The notes beneath the pieces were generated by a model. That model was not told the DNA's origin and searched no databases. It saw nothing but the letters and a program-made list of their open reading frames with translations. Positions 49,094 through 59,995 of a stretch of DNA of 64,000 nucleotides are shown here, one piece after another; the stretch's first letter is position 1, and each line of letters begins with the position of its first letter. A program made the translations under genes and the position numbers. The stretch comes from Dendrophyllia cribrosa. Its lineage: Eukaryota; Cnidaria; Anthozoa; Scleractinia; Dendrophylliidae. Location: NCBI GenBank assembly GCA_024195265.1, contig JAJLRJ010000001.1, positions 4,672,857-4,736,856 of the forward strand. The letters run 5' to 3'.

Positions 49094-49125
<32 letters not shown>
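48648..49125 (+). mobile_element. poly(A)-tailed retro-insertion inside gag-pol
   Basis: The 478-bp insert ends in AATAAATAAAG, a short spacer and about 31 A residues. It is flanked by a perfect 17-bp duplication, GGTTACACTAAAGAAAC (48631-48647 and 49126-49142). These are hallmarks of LINE-mediated retrotransposition. The insert carries no recognisable ORF. It may be a 3' UTR retrocopy or a 5'-truncated LINE tail. TAAGTAAGTAAG-type repeats precede the poly(A) signal. Confidence 0.9.
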
Positions 49126-49127
<2 letters not shown>

Positions 49128-49170
49128 TTACACTAAAGAAACGAAGGACGACCGTTCATCCATTGCAAGC

Positions 49171-52100
49171 TTGGCATTAGTTCCAGTTAAGGTGAAAGCA
49201 CCGGGAAGTGACCTCATTGTTAAAACATACGCTTTCTTGGACAATGGGTCTAACGCCTCATTTTGTTCAGAAGATCTGGCCACTCAACTTGGTTTGTGTG
49301 GACGTCCAATGTCGTTGACTCTAACTACCATGGAAAGGGAGCAGAGTCAAAGTGCTTCGCGCGTCGTTAGCCTTCAAGTAATGGACCTCGAAGAAGAAAA
49401 TGCTGTCGAGTTGCCATGCGTATTTACAAGGCCAAAATTGCCAGTAGCAGTAGAAAATGGAGCCCAACAAGAAGACGTTGACCGCTGGCCCTACCTCGAT
49501 GGGATACGAATTGCCAAAATCGAAGCGAACGTGGGCTTGCTTATTGGGAGCAATGCCCCAGAAATCCTTGAACCCAAGCAAGTCATCCCAAGCCAGAACG
49601 GAGGACCGTATGCTACAAGAACCATGTTTGGTTGGGTTGTAAATGGCCCACTAGGCAAGACCTCGAAAACTACCAGCTACACTGCAAACTTCATAAAGGC
49701 TGACCTGGAGCTCAATGAACAATTTAAGAACTATTGCGATATGGAGTTCAACGACGCAGTACATGACGAAACCAGATCTATGTCAGCTAATGACAAACGC
49801 GCCGTGGAGTTAATGACAAGCTCTATCATCCTTGAAGACGGCCACTATCAGCTCGCGCTACCATGGAGAAACGATCCTCCTTGCTTGGACAACAACAGGT
49901 CAGTAGCCGAACATCGTCTCCAGCTGTTGAAACGTCGCCTCTCAAAAGACCCAGATCTGTGGTTAAAGTACAAGAATTGTATAGATGACCTACTAAAGAA
50001 AGGATATGCAACCAAGGCCCAAACAGTTGAAGTACAAGGCAAGACATGGTATCTCCCTCACCACGCAGTTCAGCATCCAGCAAAGCCGGGAAAGGTACGA
50101 GTCGTGTTCGACTGCTCCGCCAAGTACCGTGACAAGTCCCTTAACGACCAGCTCTTACAGGGGCCGGATCTGACGAACTCTCTCGTAGGAGTACTGACAA
50201 GATTCCGGCAAGACTCCGTGGCATTTATGTCAGACGTGGAAGCCATGTTCCACCAGGTTCGTGTGAACCCCGAAGATCGCAGTGCGCTACGCTTCCTTTG
50301 GTGGCCCGATGGAAATATGGATCTGAAACCCGAAGAGCTTATGATGTCTGTTCATCTGTTTGGGGCCGTATCTTCCCCTAGCTGTGCCAATTTTGCCTTA
50401 AAGAAAACCGCAGCAGATAATCAAGCCCACTTCAGTCGGGAGGCCATAAAGATCGTCGAACGCAACTTCTATGTGGACGATTGCTTAAGGTCTGTTGAAT
50501 CAGAACCAGATGCCATTAACCTAGCTAGCGAACTATCACAGCTCTTAATGAAAGGTGGTTTTCGGTTGACCAAATGGCTGTCAAACTCTCGTAAGACCAT
50601 TGAATCCATCCCCGAGTCGGATAGAGCAGCGTCCGTTAAAGATTTGGACTTCGACCACACCCTCCTAGAGAGAGCCCTTGGCGTCCAGTGGAACGTCACT
50701 TCTGACGTGTTCAGCTTCAAAATTGCTACCAAGGATAAACCACCCACCAGAAGGGGAATTCTCTCTGTAATTAGTTCAATCTACGATCCACTTGGCTTCG
50801 TAGCACCTTTCCATCTTTCGGCGAAAGTTCTGCTCCAGGATCTCTGTAGAAGACAACTCGGTTGGGACGACAAAATCCCAGAAGAGGACCTTCAGCGCTG
50901 GGAAATTTGGCTAAAGGAGCTGCCCAAACTAGAGCAATTCTCGATGGACAGATGTTTCAAGCCTCCAAATTTTGGTTCCGTTATCTCCTGTCAGCTACAC
51001 CACTTCTCTGACGCTTCTACGATCGCCTATGGTGCCGTCTCGTATATGCGGCTGGTGAACGCCAAACACGAAGTCCATTGCTCATTTGTTATGGGGAAGT
51101 CACGTTTATCTCCCCTAAAGCCCGTCACCATTCCAAAAATGGAACTGTCGGCTGCCGTGCTCTCCACAAGACTGGACAGAATGATACGTCAAGAACTGGA
51201 CTTAGCCATCGACAACTCATTTTTCTGGACAGACAGTACGTGCGTCTTACGCTATATTGCCAATGATGAAAGAAGATACAAAACGTTTGTTGCTAATCGA
51301 GTAGCCTCTATCCGTGAACAATCATCCCCATGCCAATGGAAGTACGTTGGAACAAAGGCTAACCCCGCCGCCGACGCTTCAAGGGGGCTATCAGCCGACG
51401 CTATAATCCAGAATAACCGTTGGTCAAAGGGCCCAGAATTCCTTTGGCTAGGCGAAAGAGACTGGCCTAAGATCCCGACCGCGATCGAAGAAGACATGAA
51501 GGAGACGCCTATTGAAGAAGAAAACATTGCCACCTTTACTACCATGAGCTGTCCTGCAAAGTACGACATCACACACCTATTCAAGCGATTTTCGTCGTGG
51601 TATTCTCTAAAGAAGTTTGTAGCGTGGATGCTTCGACTCAGGAAGAATTTGAAACATGCCGCCCACAAGAAGAAGAAAGGAGAAGCAGTGCAATCCCGTC
51701 CTGGCCAAAGGGTCGACCCTTTGGAGGTTTACGAGCTGGAAGTCGCTGAAAGGGAAATTTTGAAGAAAGTTCAAGAAAGTTGTTTCCAGGAGGAGTTGCT
51801 GTCTTTACAAACTGCTAACCCGGAACATGCAAGTTCTTCGAAGATGAAGACAGTGAAGAAATCGAGCCATATATACAAGTTGGATCCAGTCCTCTCCGGT
51901 GGTCTTATTCGAGTAGGAGGCCGTCTGCAACGTTCGCCGATCAGCGAGGATGCTAAACATCAGGTCATTCTCCCAAAACAGCATCACGTGTCTGACCTCA
52001 TCATCCACCACTATCATCTACGCTGTGGCCATTCTGGCCTTGAACATACACTGTCAATGATAAGAGAGAAATATTGGATCGTCCAAGCGAGAATCTCCCT

Positions 52101-53109
52101 TCGCCGCGTCCTAAATGGTTGTTTCCACTGTAAGAAAGTACAAGCATCTGTTGGACAACAGAAGATGGCTAATTTGCCCGAGGACAGAGTCTCCCCCTCG
52201 GAACCCCCCTTTACGTACGTCGGAGTGGACTGTTTTGGCCCCCTCTTCGTGCGCCGAGGAAGAAGTACAGTCAAGAGGTATGGTGTCCTGTTTACCTGTC
52301 TCGCAGTTCGTGCGATTCACATTGAAGTCGCTCACAGCCTAGACACCGACTCTTTCATCAACGCTTTACGGCGTTTCATCTCGAGAAGAGGCCAGCCTCA
52401 ACGCATACGATCAGACAATGGCAGTAACTTTGTCAGAGGCGAGAAAGAGTTGCGGGAAGCCATGGATGAATGGAAACAAGAGAAGATCCATCAGTTTCTG
52501 CTCGCAAACAATACGGACTGGGTTTTTAACCCTCCGGCCGGCTCGCATCATGGTGGCGTCTGGGAAAGATGTATCCGAACGACGCGTAAAGTCATGAAAG
52601 CGCTTTTACGGGACCAGCCACTGGATGACGAAGGACTGCTTACCCTGCTATGCGAAGTGGAATCCATCATCAATGGCCGCCCGATTACCAAAGTTTCCGA
52701 CGACCCCAGAGATCCAGAGGCTCTAACACCTAACCACTTGCTACTCTTGCGATCGGGTCCCACGCTGCCACCGGGGTCTTTTGTCAAAAACGACAGCTTC
52801 TCCCGTCGCAGATGGCGCCAAGTGCAATATTTGGCCGATGTATTCTGGCGTCGCTGGGTGCGCGAGTACCTGCCAGCCCTACAGGAAAGACGAAAGTGGA
52901 ACCAAGCTAGCAGAAATTTGGCTGTGAACGACGTCGTTCTGGTCCTTGACGAATCTACTCCCCGCTGTTCGTGGCCACTTGCAAGAGTGTTAGAGGTTCA
53001 TCGGAGCAGAGACGACGGCTTAGTCCGGAGTGTCAAAGTAAAGACAAGAACATCCGTTCTCACACGGCCAGTAGACAAGGTTGTTCTGTTGGAGGCTGCT
53101 GAACAGTAA
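49171..53109 (+). CDS. pol: pol polyprotein of the BEL/Pao element (protease, RT, RNase H, integrase)
   Basis: 1312 codons. In order: aspartic protease region (FLDNGSNASFC near residue 22, with DNG in place of the usual DSG/DTG), RT with VRVVFDCSA, FMSDVEAMFHQVR and the catalytic NFYVDDCLRS box, RNase H-like region (HFSDASTIAYGAV; WTDSTCVLRYI), H2C2 integrase zinc region (HLRCGHSG...CFHCKK), integrase core with D in GVDCFGP, D in RSDNGSNF and E in GGVWERCIR, and a C-terminal DUF5641-type domain (RRWRQVQYLADVFWRRW). This part is uninterrupted. The ATG used here is simply the first after the insertion; naturally it would be read from the gag start. Encoded enzymes copy the RNA and insert the DNA. 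Confidence 0.9.
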   Translation: MALVPVKVKAPGSDLIVKTYAFLDNGSNASFCSEDLATQLGLCGRPMSLTLTTMEREQSQSASRVVSLQVMDLEEENAVELPCVFTRPKLPVAVENGAQQEDVDRWPYLDGIRIAKIEANVGLLIGSNAPEILEPKQVIPSQNGGPYATRTMFGWVVNGPLGKTSKTTSYTANFIKADLELNEQFKNYCDMEFNDAVHDETRSMSANDKRAVELMTSSIILEDGHYQLALPWRNDPPCLDNNRSVAEHRLQLLKRRLSKDPDLWLKYKNCIDDLLKKGYATKAQTVEVQGKTWYLPHHAVQHPAKPGKVRVVFDCSAKYRDKSLNDQLLQGPDLTNSLVGVLTRFRQDSVAFMSDVEAMFHQVRVNPEDRSALRFLWWPDGNMDLKPEELMMSVHLFGAVSSPSCANFALKKTAADNQAHFSREAIKIVERNFYVDDCLRSVESEPDAINLASELSQLLMKGGFRLTKWLSNSRKTIESIPESDRAASVKDLDFDHTLLERALGVQWNVTSDVFSFKIATKDKPPTRRGILSVISSIYDPLGFVAPFHLSAKVLLQDLCRRQLGWDDKIPEEDLQRWEIWLKELPKLEQFSMDRCFKPPNFGSVISCQLHHFSDASTIAYGAVSYMRLVNAKHEVHCSFVMGKSRLSPLKPVTIPKMELSAAVLSTRLDRMIRQELDLAIDNSFFWTDSTCVLRYIANDERRYKTFVANRVASIREQSSPCQWKYVGTKANPAADASRGLSADAIIQNNRWSKGPEFLWLGERDWPKIPTAIEEDMKETPIEEENIATFTTMSCPAKYDITHLFKRFSSWYSLKKFVAWMLRLRKNLKHAAHKKKKGEAVQSRPGQRVDPLEVYELEVAEREILKKVQESCFQEELLSLQTANPEHASSSKMKTVKKSSHIYKLDPVLSGGLIRVGGRLQRSPISEDAKHQVILPKQHHVSDLIIHHYHLRCGHSGLEHTLSMIREKYWIVQARISLRRVLNGCFHCKKVQASVGQQKMANLPEDRVSPSEPPFTYVGVDCFGPLFVRRGRSTVKRYGVLFTCLAVRAIHIEVAHSLDTDSFINALRRFISRRGQPQRIRSDNGSNFVRGEKELREAMDEWKQEKIHQFLLANNTDWVFNPPAGSHHGGVWERCIRTTRKVMKALLRDQPLDDEGLLTLLCEVESIINGRPITKVSDDPRDPEALTPNHLLLLRSGPTLPPGSFVKNDSFSRRRWRQVQYLADVFWRRWVREYLPALQERRKWNQASRNLAVNDVVLVLDESTPRCSWPLARVLEVHRSRDDGLVRSVKVKTRTSVLTRPVDKVVLLEAAEQ

Positions 53110-53194
53110 TGAACTGAACCCTGTGTTCTTTGTGAACATTTAACAGTAGTTCTTAGTTAAAGGCTTCAGCGCCGCTGTTTTATTTTCCGCCTTT

Positions 53195-53207
53195 AAAGGG
53201 GCCGGAA
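53195..53207 (+). other. polypurine tract of the BEL/Pao element
   Basis: AAAGGGGCCGGAA directly precedes the 3' LTR, the expected plus-strand primer position; two pyrimidines interrupt it. Confidence 0.6.
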
Positions 53208-53780
53208 TGTTACTTTCGTAATGCGTTACAGTTCTTTATGTTTTCGTTATTTGTTATTGTTATGTTTAGGCACGTGCCTTTGTTAATATTAACCAGGAGT
53301 GAATCAAATTTCACGACGTTATCTTAGTATCGCTACTATTTTATCGGTAGAATTTCTCGCTATAGTTCTTAGGTTTATTTGCCACACAATAATATCGCTT
53401 ATTCGCTACATTGCTACCCGCCTTTCTGTTCTCAGGAGCAAGACCAAAGTAAGTCTCCACATTTGTTTTACTTTAGGTTATTGTATCTTATTGTTTCTTC
53501 GCAGTATCTGTTTATTTCACGCTTCCAGTTTTCTATATAGTCTTTGTCTTAGCGTTACATTTTTATAGCACATTTTACTTAGGTTTCTTTTGCTGTACTT
53601 TATTTTAGTTCGAACCACAAAGTCAGCTCAGTACCCAATCCACTGTAATCGATAGTGTTAATCTTGGCTACATGGATTAAAGATAAACTTGAACTTTGAT
53701 ATCTATAAACGTGCGTTCGGATTCTGCTCCGATCACCTTCACATCGTGCTCGGCTATACGAGTAACCCTTTGGGGTTACA
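53208..53780 (+). repeat. 3' LTR of the BEL/Pao element
   Basis: 573 bp, nearly identical to 45765-46337, followed by the CATAC duplication at 53781-53785. 53786-54487 downstream holds no gene; about 54090-54190 is the inverse of a repeat at about 29260-29355. Confidence 0.93.
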
Positions 53781-54487
53781 CATACTAGCGACATAAAAAA
53801 GTGATTTTCTCAGAAGAGAATCCTTCAGCTACAAAAAAAAACATAACTCATTTAAATTCTACAGGATTTGAGTGTTGACTATTTCATGTCTGAAAACTGG
53901 ATTGGCTGGCCATCGATCTAGCAAAGCGTGACTTCAAACTTTTAGAAACGAAGAGATCAGTGCGTCTGGATTGTTCAGCCGCCTTTTTACCGCTTCAGTT
54001 GCAACACTTCGTGTATAAGATCTATGTTTACAGTCGCTGTGTTACGTTCAAATAGGACCATTTTACCCTCTCATATTACCTAATTACCATCGCGATGGTC
54101 GCCATTTTTAAATTTGTTGACTGCGCCTCGCTTGACGCGCTGATTCATGAAAGAATATATTTACGCCGCATATTTACTAAAATTACATTTTTTGCAATTA
54201 AGATATTACAAGACTCCCTCTCTGTTCACTTTAATGTTACTGATCTCTTGGTTCCTAGTATGTCGTTATATTATTTTATAGATACTGTTGACATAAAAAA
54301 ATCGATGTAAGTCGTGTTTTGCATTTCAGTGACAGATGGGCTCCTGGTGACAGTTTTTACGGGTGGGAGTTCTACAAGGAACGTGCAGTTGTGAAATATA
54401 CGTTTGAGTAAAATGTTCACTCCTGCAGTCACGTTCTAAATACAAAGTCTCCGAAAACCTGGACGATAATTTTCACTGAAACTAAAA

Positions 54488-54905
54488 CAAATGAAGGGGT
54501 TCATAACTGAATTTGCATAAGCGATAAATGTGTGTAAACTGTGCGTGAAGAAAGATACCACAAGGAAATGGTTTGTTCCATACTAAGAGTCGTATAAATA
54601 GAAAAATACTGAAGGGGACCCAGCAGATTGCAAACCCCAACACAATAGCAATAGCAATGGCTATGTTTATCGCGTCTCTGTTTGTCTTTGTCTGTTTGTC
54701 TCTGTTTGTTTGTCTTCTTAGCGCGTTGCTCCTCAGCGTTGCCGACTGATTGTTCGCTTGAAATCTTCTGTGACTTGAGCTTATAAAAGATGATCATGCA
54801 CTGCATGGTTATCGCAACGTGGGTAATGGCGATGACTTCTGCTTTCGCCATTTTGGTAAGTCTACAAAGTTGTTGAGAACCCAGAAAAATTAACGTGCGT
54901 AGTTG
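54488..54905. pseudogene. rearranged relic of a rhodopsin-like GPCR
   Basis: The minus strand of about 54488-54805 matches the end of TM5, loop 3 (KLKSQKISSEQS), TM6 and TM7 of the receptors at 57183 and 61163. The plus strand of about 54808-54905 matches their TM4 to extracellular loop 2 (DNA TCGCCATTTTGGT...CTACAAAGTTGTTGA). The two parts are therefore in opposite orientation across a breakpoint near 54806, with frameshifts throughout. Dead copy. Confidence 0.75.
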
Positions 54906-54910
54906 TGCAT

Positions 54911-56250
54911 GTTGGGGGTGTGCGACCTGCATGTTCTCTTAAACCCTAACCCATTTTAGACTTAAATACGCCATTTTCTCTATCCATTTTCAGACCTAAC
55001 CTACACAGGTTTCCCATTTATCAAGCCAGGATGGCAAAAATCGATACACATTTTCAATTTTCAGACCATCAAAAGGCAAAAAAATCTCCTTTTCAGACCA
55101 TACGTTTCAAAATTCATTTTCAGACCAGAACGGCTCAAAAACCACAGGGTCCGCACATACACAACAACAACAACAACAACAAGCTTTATTTGCATGACCA
55201 TAAATCGCTACAGTATTGCAAAAGCTTATTAAGATAATGTAGAAAGTTAACAAATAAACAAACAAACAAAAATCTTTAACAGATTACAATGAATTAAATC
55301 ATACTAGACTGGGCTGACAACAATTTGGTTCGCTGATCAAAACATCAAGAAAATGAACTTTACACATTTTACACATATACACAGTGGAACCTCGATTTAA
55401 CGAACTGCCACTTAAGTGACTGGGAAAAATGGTTCGTTATATCGAGGATTCGTTATATCGAAAACCTCGTTACGAATTCGCGGAAAAACAACCAAAATGT
55501 TCGTTATATCGAGCAGTATAGAAAGTGATATTTTCTCGGTTGGTCGCGTTCTCGTCCCCAGAGCTGAGCCGCCGGAAGCCGCCGGAAGCCGCCGGAGCCT
55601 GAGCACTTCCTCGTGCTCAGGCTCCGGCGGCTAAGACGGGCTTGAAGGTTTTTTCGTGTTCCGTGAAAGGCCTTTTCCCCTGTGAATTGTGAAATGATTA
55701 TTTTATTTCTCGTGAAACGTGATTTGGCAATTTAGCCGTGAGCCGTGAATTACCTGTAGGTTATTCATGTGACTTGTGAAATGACTGTTTTGACTGTTTT
55801 CTTTTCCTTGCAATCTGGAGCCATAATTTGGGTGAGGATGTGCGGTGCGTTTCTTGAAACCCTTACCCTATTTCAGACCAAAATATGTCATTTTCCATAC
55901 CCTATTTCAGACCTGACCCAAAATTTGATACTCTGTTTCAGACCAGACCATAATCGCAGCGGATCCGGGACCCAGGATCTGCTACGGCTTAAGTAAAACA
56001 TTTGAGAATGGCTCAAGAAAGGGCTTAAGCAGTGAAAATAATAAACGTACCTTCTTCTTAAAAACATACCCAATTCCAGACCAGAGTGCACAAACATGCC
56101 CTATTTCAGACCAAAAATGGTCAAAATCGATAAAACGATTTCAATTGATAAAAAGCCATCCTATTTCAGACCAAAATGGCTCAAAAACCATACCCTTTGG
56201 CGCCACACATACCTATAGAGCTTATATAAGGGAGTAACCCCCACCCCGGC
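54911..56250. repeat. TTTCAGACC-rich repeats, simple repeats and TIR fragments
   Basis: Two blocks (about 54911-55155 and 55830-56250) are built of degenerate CCCTATTTCAGACC units, related to 37820-38465. Between them are (CAA)n at 55161-55182, a pogo/Tigger-like end CAGTGGAACCTCGATTTAA at 55382 and a perfect GC-rich hairpin at 55588-55631. 56251-56382 shows nothing. Confidence 0.65.
55588..55631. repeat. perfect GC-rich hairpin, 19-bp arms
   Basis: GCCGCCGGAGCCTGAGCAC and its exact inverse flank a 6-base loop. It is preceded by two more GCCGCCGGAA copies. A very stable hairpin of unknown role. Confidence 0.85.
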
Positions 56251-56382
56251 TCCTATCACAGTCGGTTTTGTTTTAGGAAAGTCTTGTTGCACAAAGAGAA
56301 AACTAGATTCTCGTTGTCCTCCGCAGCGCACAAAAACTGGAAATATTAGGCGTTAGACGTATTAATTCAGTCTGTTACACAT

Positions 56383-59300
56383 TTGCCGTCTCTTTTTGCC
56401 AGGTGAATAATGTTAAAAAGGAGGAATGATTGCTTTTAAGTCGGTTTGGCTGGTTTGGGAACTGTGTTGTTTGAAAGCGTATAGGACGATGCGGACAAGC
56501 TAATTAGTGTAAAATCCCCCACACGAAGACTCTTTGCTCCGGTTAGGCGTATTAACTCCTGTCGTAAACTCAAGTCTAGCTAAGTCTCTTTACTTCGATC
56601 AGGTCAGTGAAATGTAAGTAAAGGAACAATTACCTTTCAGTGGGTTTGGGAACTACCTGACTTTCTGTCTGAGTTAGCAGCCACCCGCTAATTCTTATTA
56701 AAGAGAAAATAACAGGAATAATGAAATTATTCTATAGCTGCACAGCATAGAAACGTACTACTAGGTGAAAAGTAGCTTGGTGAACCAATAATTACATTTT
56801 ATCCCTCATCTGGCCTATTATCTAACGCCTGACGTCAGAAAAGGCACAATAAATAGATAACAGATTTTCAATTGTTAGAACTTGTCATAAGGCTCGACAG
56901 TGAGAAAGAACATGAAAGAAACGATGCATGATGAAATCAGTTAAATACCGGAAACTCAAAATATCCCCTCTTTGTAACGCAAATAAAATATATGGCTTCC
57001 TTGCTGTTTACAAATAAAAAGATAATATCACTAAAACTGCAAATTCACAGTGTTTGGTTTAAAAAACAGCTGCACGGTCCTTTAAAAGACAAGGGCGGCA
57101 GATTGTGGCTTCAGTTTCATCATATGCTCTTAACAAAACAGGTTAAAATAGTGGGAAACGAACTATAAGAAAGTGATCAAACATGAATGGAACCATGAAT
57201 GAAACAGGTTTCCCCGGTCTGGATAACTCCACAGCAGAGAAAATTGGAAAAACTTTTGCTTTCTGCCTACTACTCGTCGTTTCGTTGATCGGAAATTGCT
57301 TGATCGCAATTATTGTTTACAGGACGCAAACCTTGAGAAAACCGATAAATTATTTCATCGTAAACATGGCCATGTCCGACCTCCTGTATCCAATATTTCT
57401 GTTTCCACGGATTTTGACTCATATACGTAGGCTCCTGGCTTATCAGTGGTCCTCTTGGCCAGGCCTTGTGTAAGCTAATCAACTCTTTATCAAGTGTGTC
57501 CCTTGGCGTGTCTGCTCAGACCCTGGTTTTGATAGCAGTGAATCGATTTGGAGCTGTTGTATTCCCCCTCCGTTCCCCTCTTTTTAGTTCAAAGCTTTGT
57601 CCCTTGTTCATCGGCGTAACATGGGTATTCGCGATCACTTTCCTTTCGCCATTTTGGTTCGCCTACAAAGTTGTTGAATACCCGTGGCCAGGAAAATTAG
57701 CGTGCGTGTTGCAGTGGAATGAAGCCTTTGGAGAGCGCTTGAACTTTGAATTTTACAGATTAGCAATATATGTTGTTCTGTTTTATATCCCGATGGTCTT
57801 AATAACCATACTCTACTCTATCATCTTGTACAAGCTCAAGTCACAGAAAACTCCAGGTGAACAAACGGTCATCGCCGAAGAACAACGCGCTAAGAGGAAC
57901 AGGAACGTGTTAAGGATGACCATTGCTATCGTGTTAGGTTTTATCTTTTGCTGTCTGCCTTTAACTATTCTCACACTACAAACAAACAGAGAATTGCCTT
58001 TCTACGTGTTCATAGGCCTACTCATGGCTTCTAAAAATTCTGCTATCAACCCTTGCATTTGCTTTGTTTTCAGTAGAAACTATCGTCATGGTCTTCACAA
58101 GATATTCAGTAGGCATGCAGAACCCGTAACTCGATATAGTCAGGAAATGTCCAAAACACCACCAACTACGAACCACTAAAATGGACTAAGGTAGCGGTCC
58201 ATTTAGATAATCCAGTCTTTAGATTTAGGGAATCCAGATTGTTTGGATTTTCATGTTAGCTAGAACAAAAATGCGTAAAAAGATCGATCTGTTCCGTTCA
58301 TCATCCCTAGACCCCGGCTGCGAAGGTCTCTGCCTGTTTGTTTGTCTGCTGGTTCTGAACGACTACAGCTGGTGACGGATCTGAAGCTGCATCGCCACTG
58401 AAACGCGCAATCTGAAACCAAATTTATATCCCAATCTGCGGAACGATGCACCGTCCATCTCCGGAAGCTGATCGTTAGCCGGTTTGTCCCTAAATGGAAC
58501 GGGAAATCGAATTTTCAATCGCAGAATCCGTCCTGAATATTGTTTAAAGGGAACGCAACCTAAATTAGGGTTCTCATTGATCCAGGTTTTAGTAGTGACA
58601 TGCGGTTTTGAGCTATAAAAGGCCTCCTTTACAGTCTTTACAGGTGACCTTAGTGAGACACACACATCGTACCAGCATGTGGCCGACAGAAAGGAGAAAC
58701 CCGTTTTTTATCATAAAGACAAAGAAAGTTCGACACAGAGAAAGTGGATATTATTCTACAAAGTCAGTTGGATTAGAATTTTGTTGCCCTGTACGTAAGA
58801 GAAGTTACTGCGCCAACAGAAGTTTGACATCGTTTCTTCAGTGTGCCTAAACTGGGGAAACATTTGTCTCGAAAGCAAAGTTTGCATCCAGGAAACAATA
58901 ATTTTTTTTACTTGATTCAATAAAAATTTTCTTGCGTCCGGGAAGCAAGATTTGTATCCGCAACAAATGCCTCTCGCGCAGTAAATTGGCAACCCGTTTA
59001 CGTCCGCAACATGATGTTTCAGCGACGTTTCCTTGTTTAGTCAGACCCTTAGATGCTAAATATCAAAACAGCTAGCTTCGTGATAAGCAGAACCATAAAA
59101 AAGTGTCAGTATAAACTTTAATACAAACTTGAATTTTTCAAGATTAACTGAAAATGAAATTCATCGGGAAAACCATGAAAAAAACTATAATCAAAATTTT
59201 CATTTTTTTTTCGTCCAAAACCAGTCGCCAGCTGCTTGTTCATAAACGGTCAGGAGAAACAATTTATTAACGGTATTGTGCCCTTTATAATAAATAAAGC

Positions 59301-59995
59301 GCGCGTCCTCGAAATTGCGCTGCATGTCAGAACGCAGTCTAAATTTTAACTTACGAAAAGAACACTTACTTGTGGAGGTTGGAATAAGTGCAAGTCGCTA
59401 AAATTATCTCAAGGGTGCTAGCTTCTTTATAGTTTATGTTAAATACTACTTACTAGTGTGAGAAAAATCATTTGAAGCACAACGCGACTAATGAATAGGA
59501 GACGTCTGCCAGCAGGTTGTCAGTTTAATCGCAAACTCTTTTTGCAAAAGAGAAAATTAATCCAGCATCTTTTACCAAGTGTTTAAGGCGGCGGTACACG
59601 TGAATTTCACTGAAATACAATTAAGTTTTTTAAGGGGTTTAAAGAAGGGATAGAAGAAACTAAAATGATTTTTGGAACACCAACAGTTGATACCCACGCA
59701 AGAGCACCCCGGGTCGACAGTGAACTATTTTGGTGTCCATCTATTAATTAAAAACTTCAAATTCTAATTTTTAAACTTCAGTAAATCTTCAACATTTCTT
59801 ATTTCCCTAAATTTTACAAATCCTTTGAGAAAAACTATTTCTTTCCAAACATACCCAAAATTCACCCAAAATTTGCAAAACTCCCCATAACCGTCTGCTT
59901 TGATAAACAAATACACATCCGATTTAATTACACTGAAGAAAATAATTATTTCTTGTGAAAGTACCGGACCTTACATGTCAAACGACCAGACGTTA
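56383..59995 (+). repeat. segmental tandem duplication, unit 1
   Basis: Sequence upstream, within and downstream of the receptor copy matches unit 2 (about 60426-63930) at an offset of about 3980 bp, with small indels. Examples are the GTAAAATCCCCCACACGAAG block and CCGGACCTTACATGTCAAAC. Receptor, promoter region and downstream MITE relatives were copied together. Confidence 0.8.
57183..58179 (+). pseudogene. rhodopsin-like GPCR, frameshifted tandem copy
   Basis: It starts like the intact neighbour (TM1 with GN, TM2 with AMSDLLYP). Near 57418-57440 it lacks two bases relative to 61398-61422, shifting the frame in the TM2-TM3 loop. The first frame ends at 57473 and the rest (57466-58179, TM3-TM7) is open in another frame. 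The DRF motif at the end of TM3 is NRF here, and the TM6 CWLP is CCLP. Both changes hit normally conserved positions, supporting loss of function and not merely a sequencing error. The tail matches the intact copy. Confidence 0.85.

Larger units (their letters stand above)
45765..53780 (+). mobile_element. BEL/Pao LTR retrotransposon, young but internally broken
   Basis: The 8.0-kb element has 573-bp LTRs (TGTTAC...GGTTACA), a CATAC duplication, a polypurine tract (53195-53207) and gag-pol in BEL/Pao order: DUF1759-type gag, zinc knuckles, DUF1758 protease, RT, RNase H, H2C2/DDE integrase and a DUF5641-type tail. I found only one LTR difference (G at 46325, C at 53768), implying a recent insertion. 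The reading frame is interrupted near 47165-47210 by a frameshift and at 48648 by a poly(A)-tailed insertion, so the copy is unlikely to be autonomous. No envelope gene. Confidence 0.93.
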
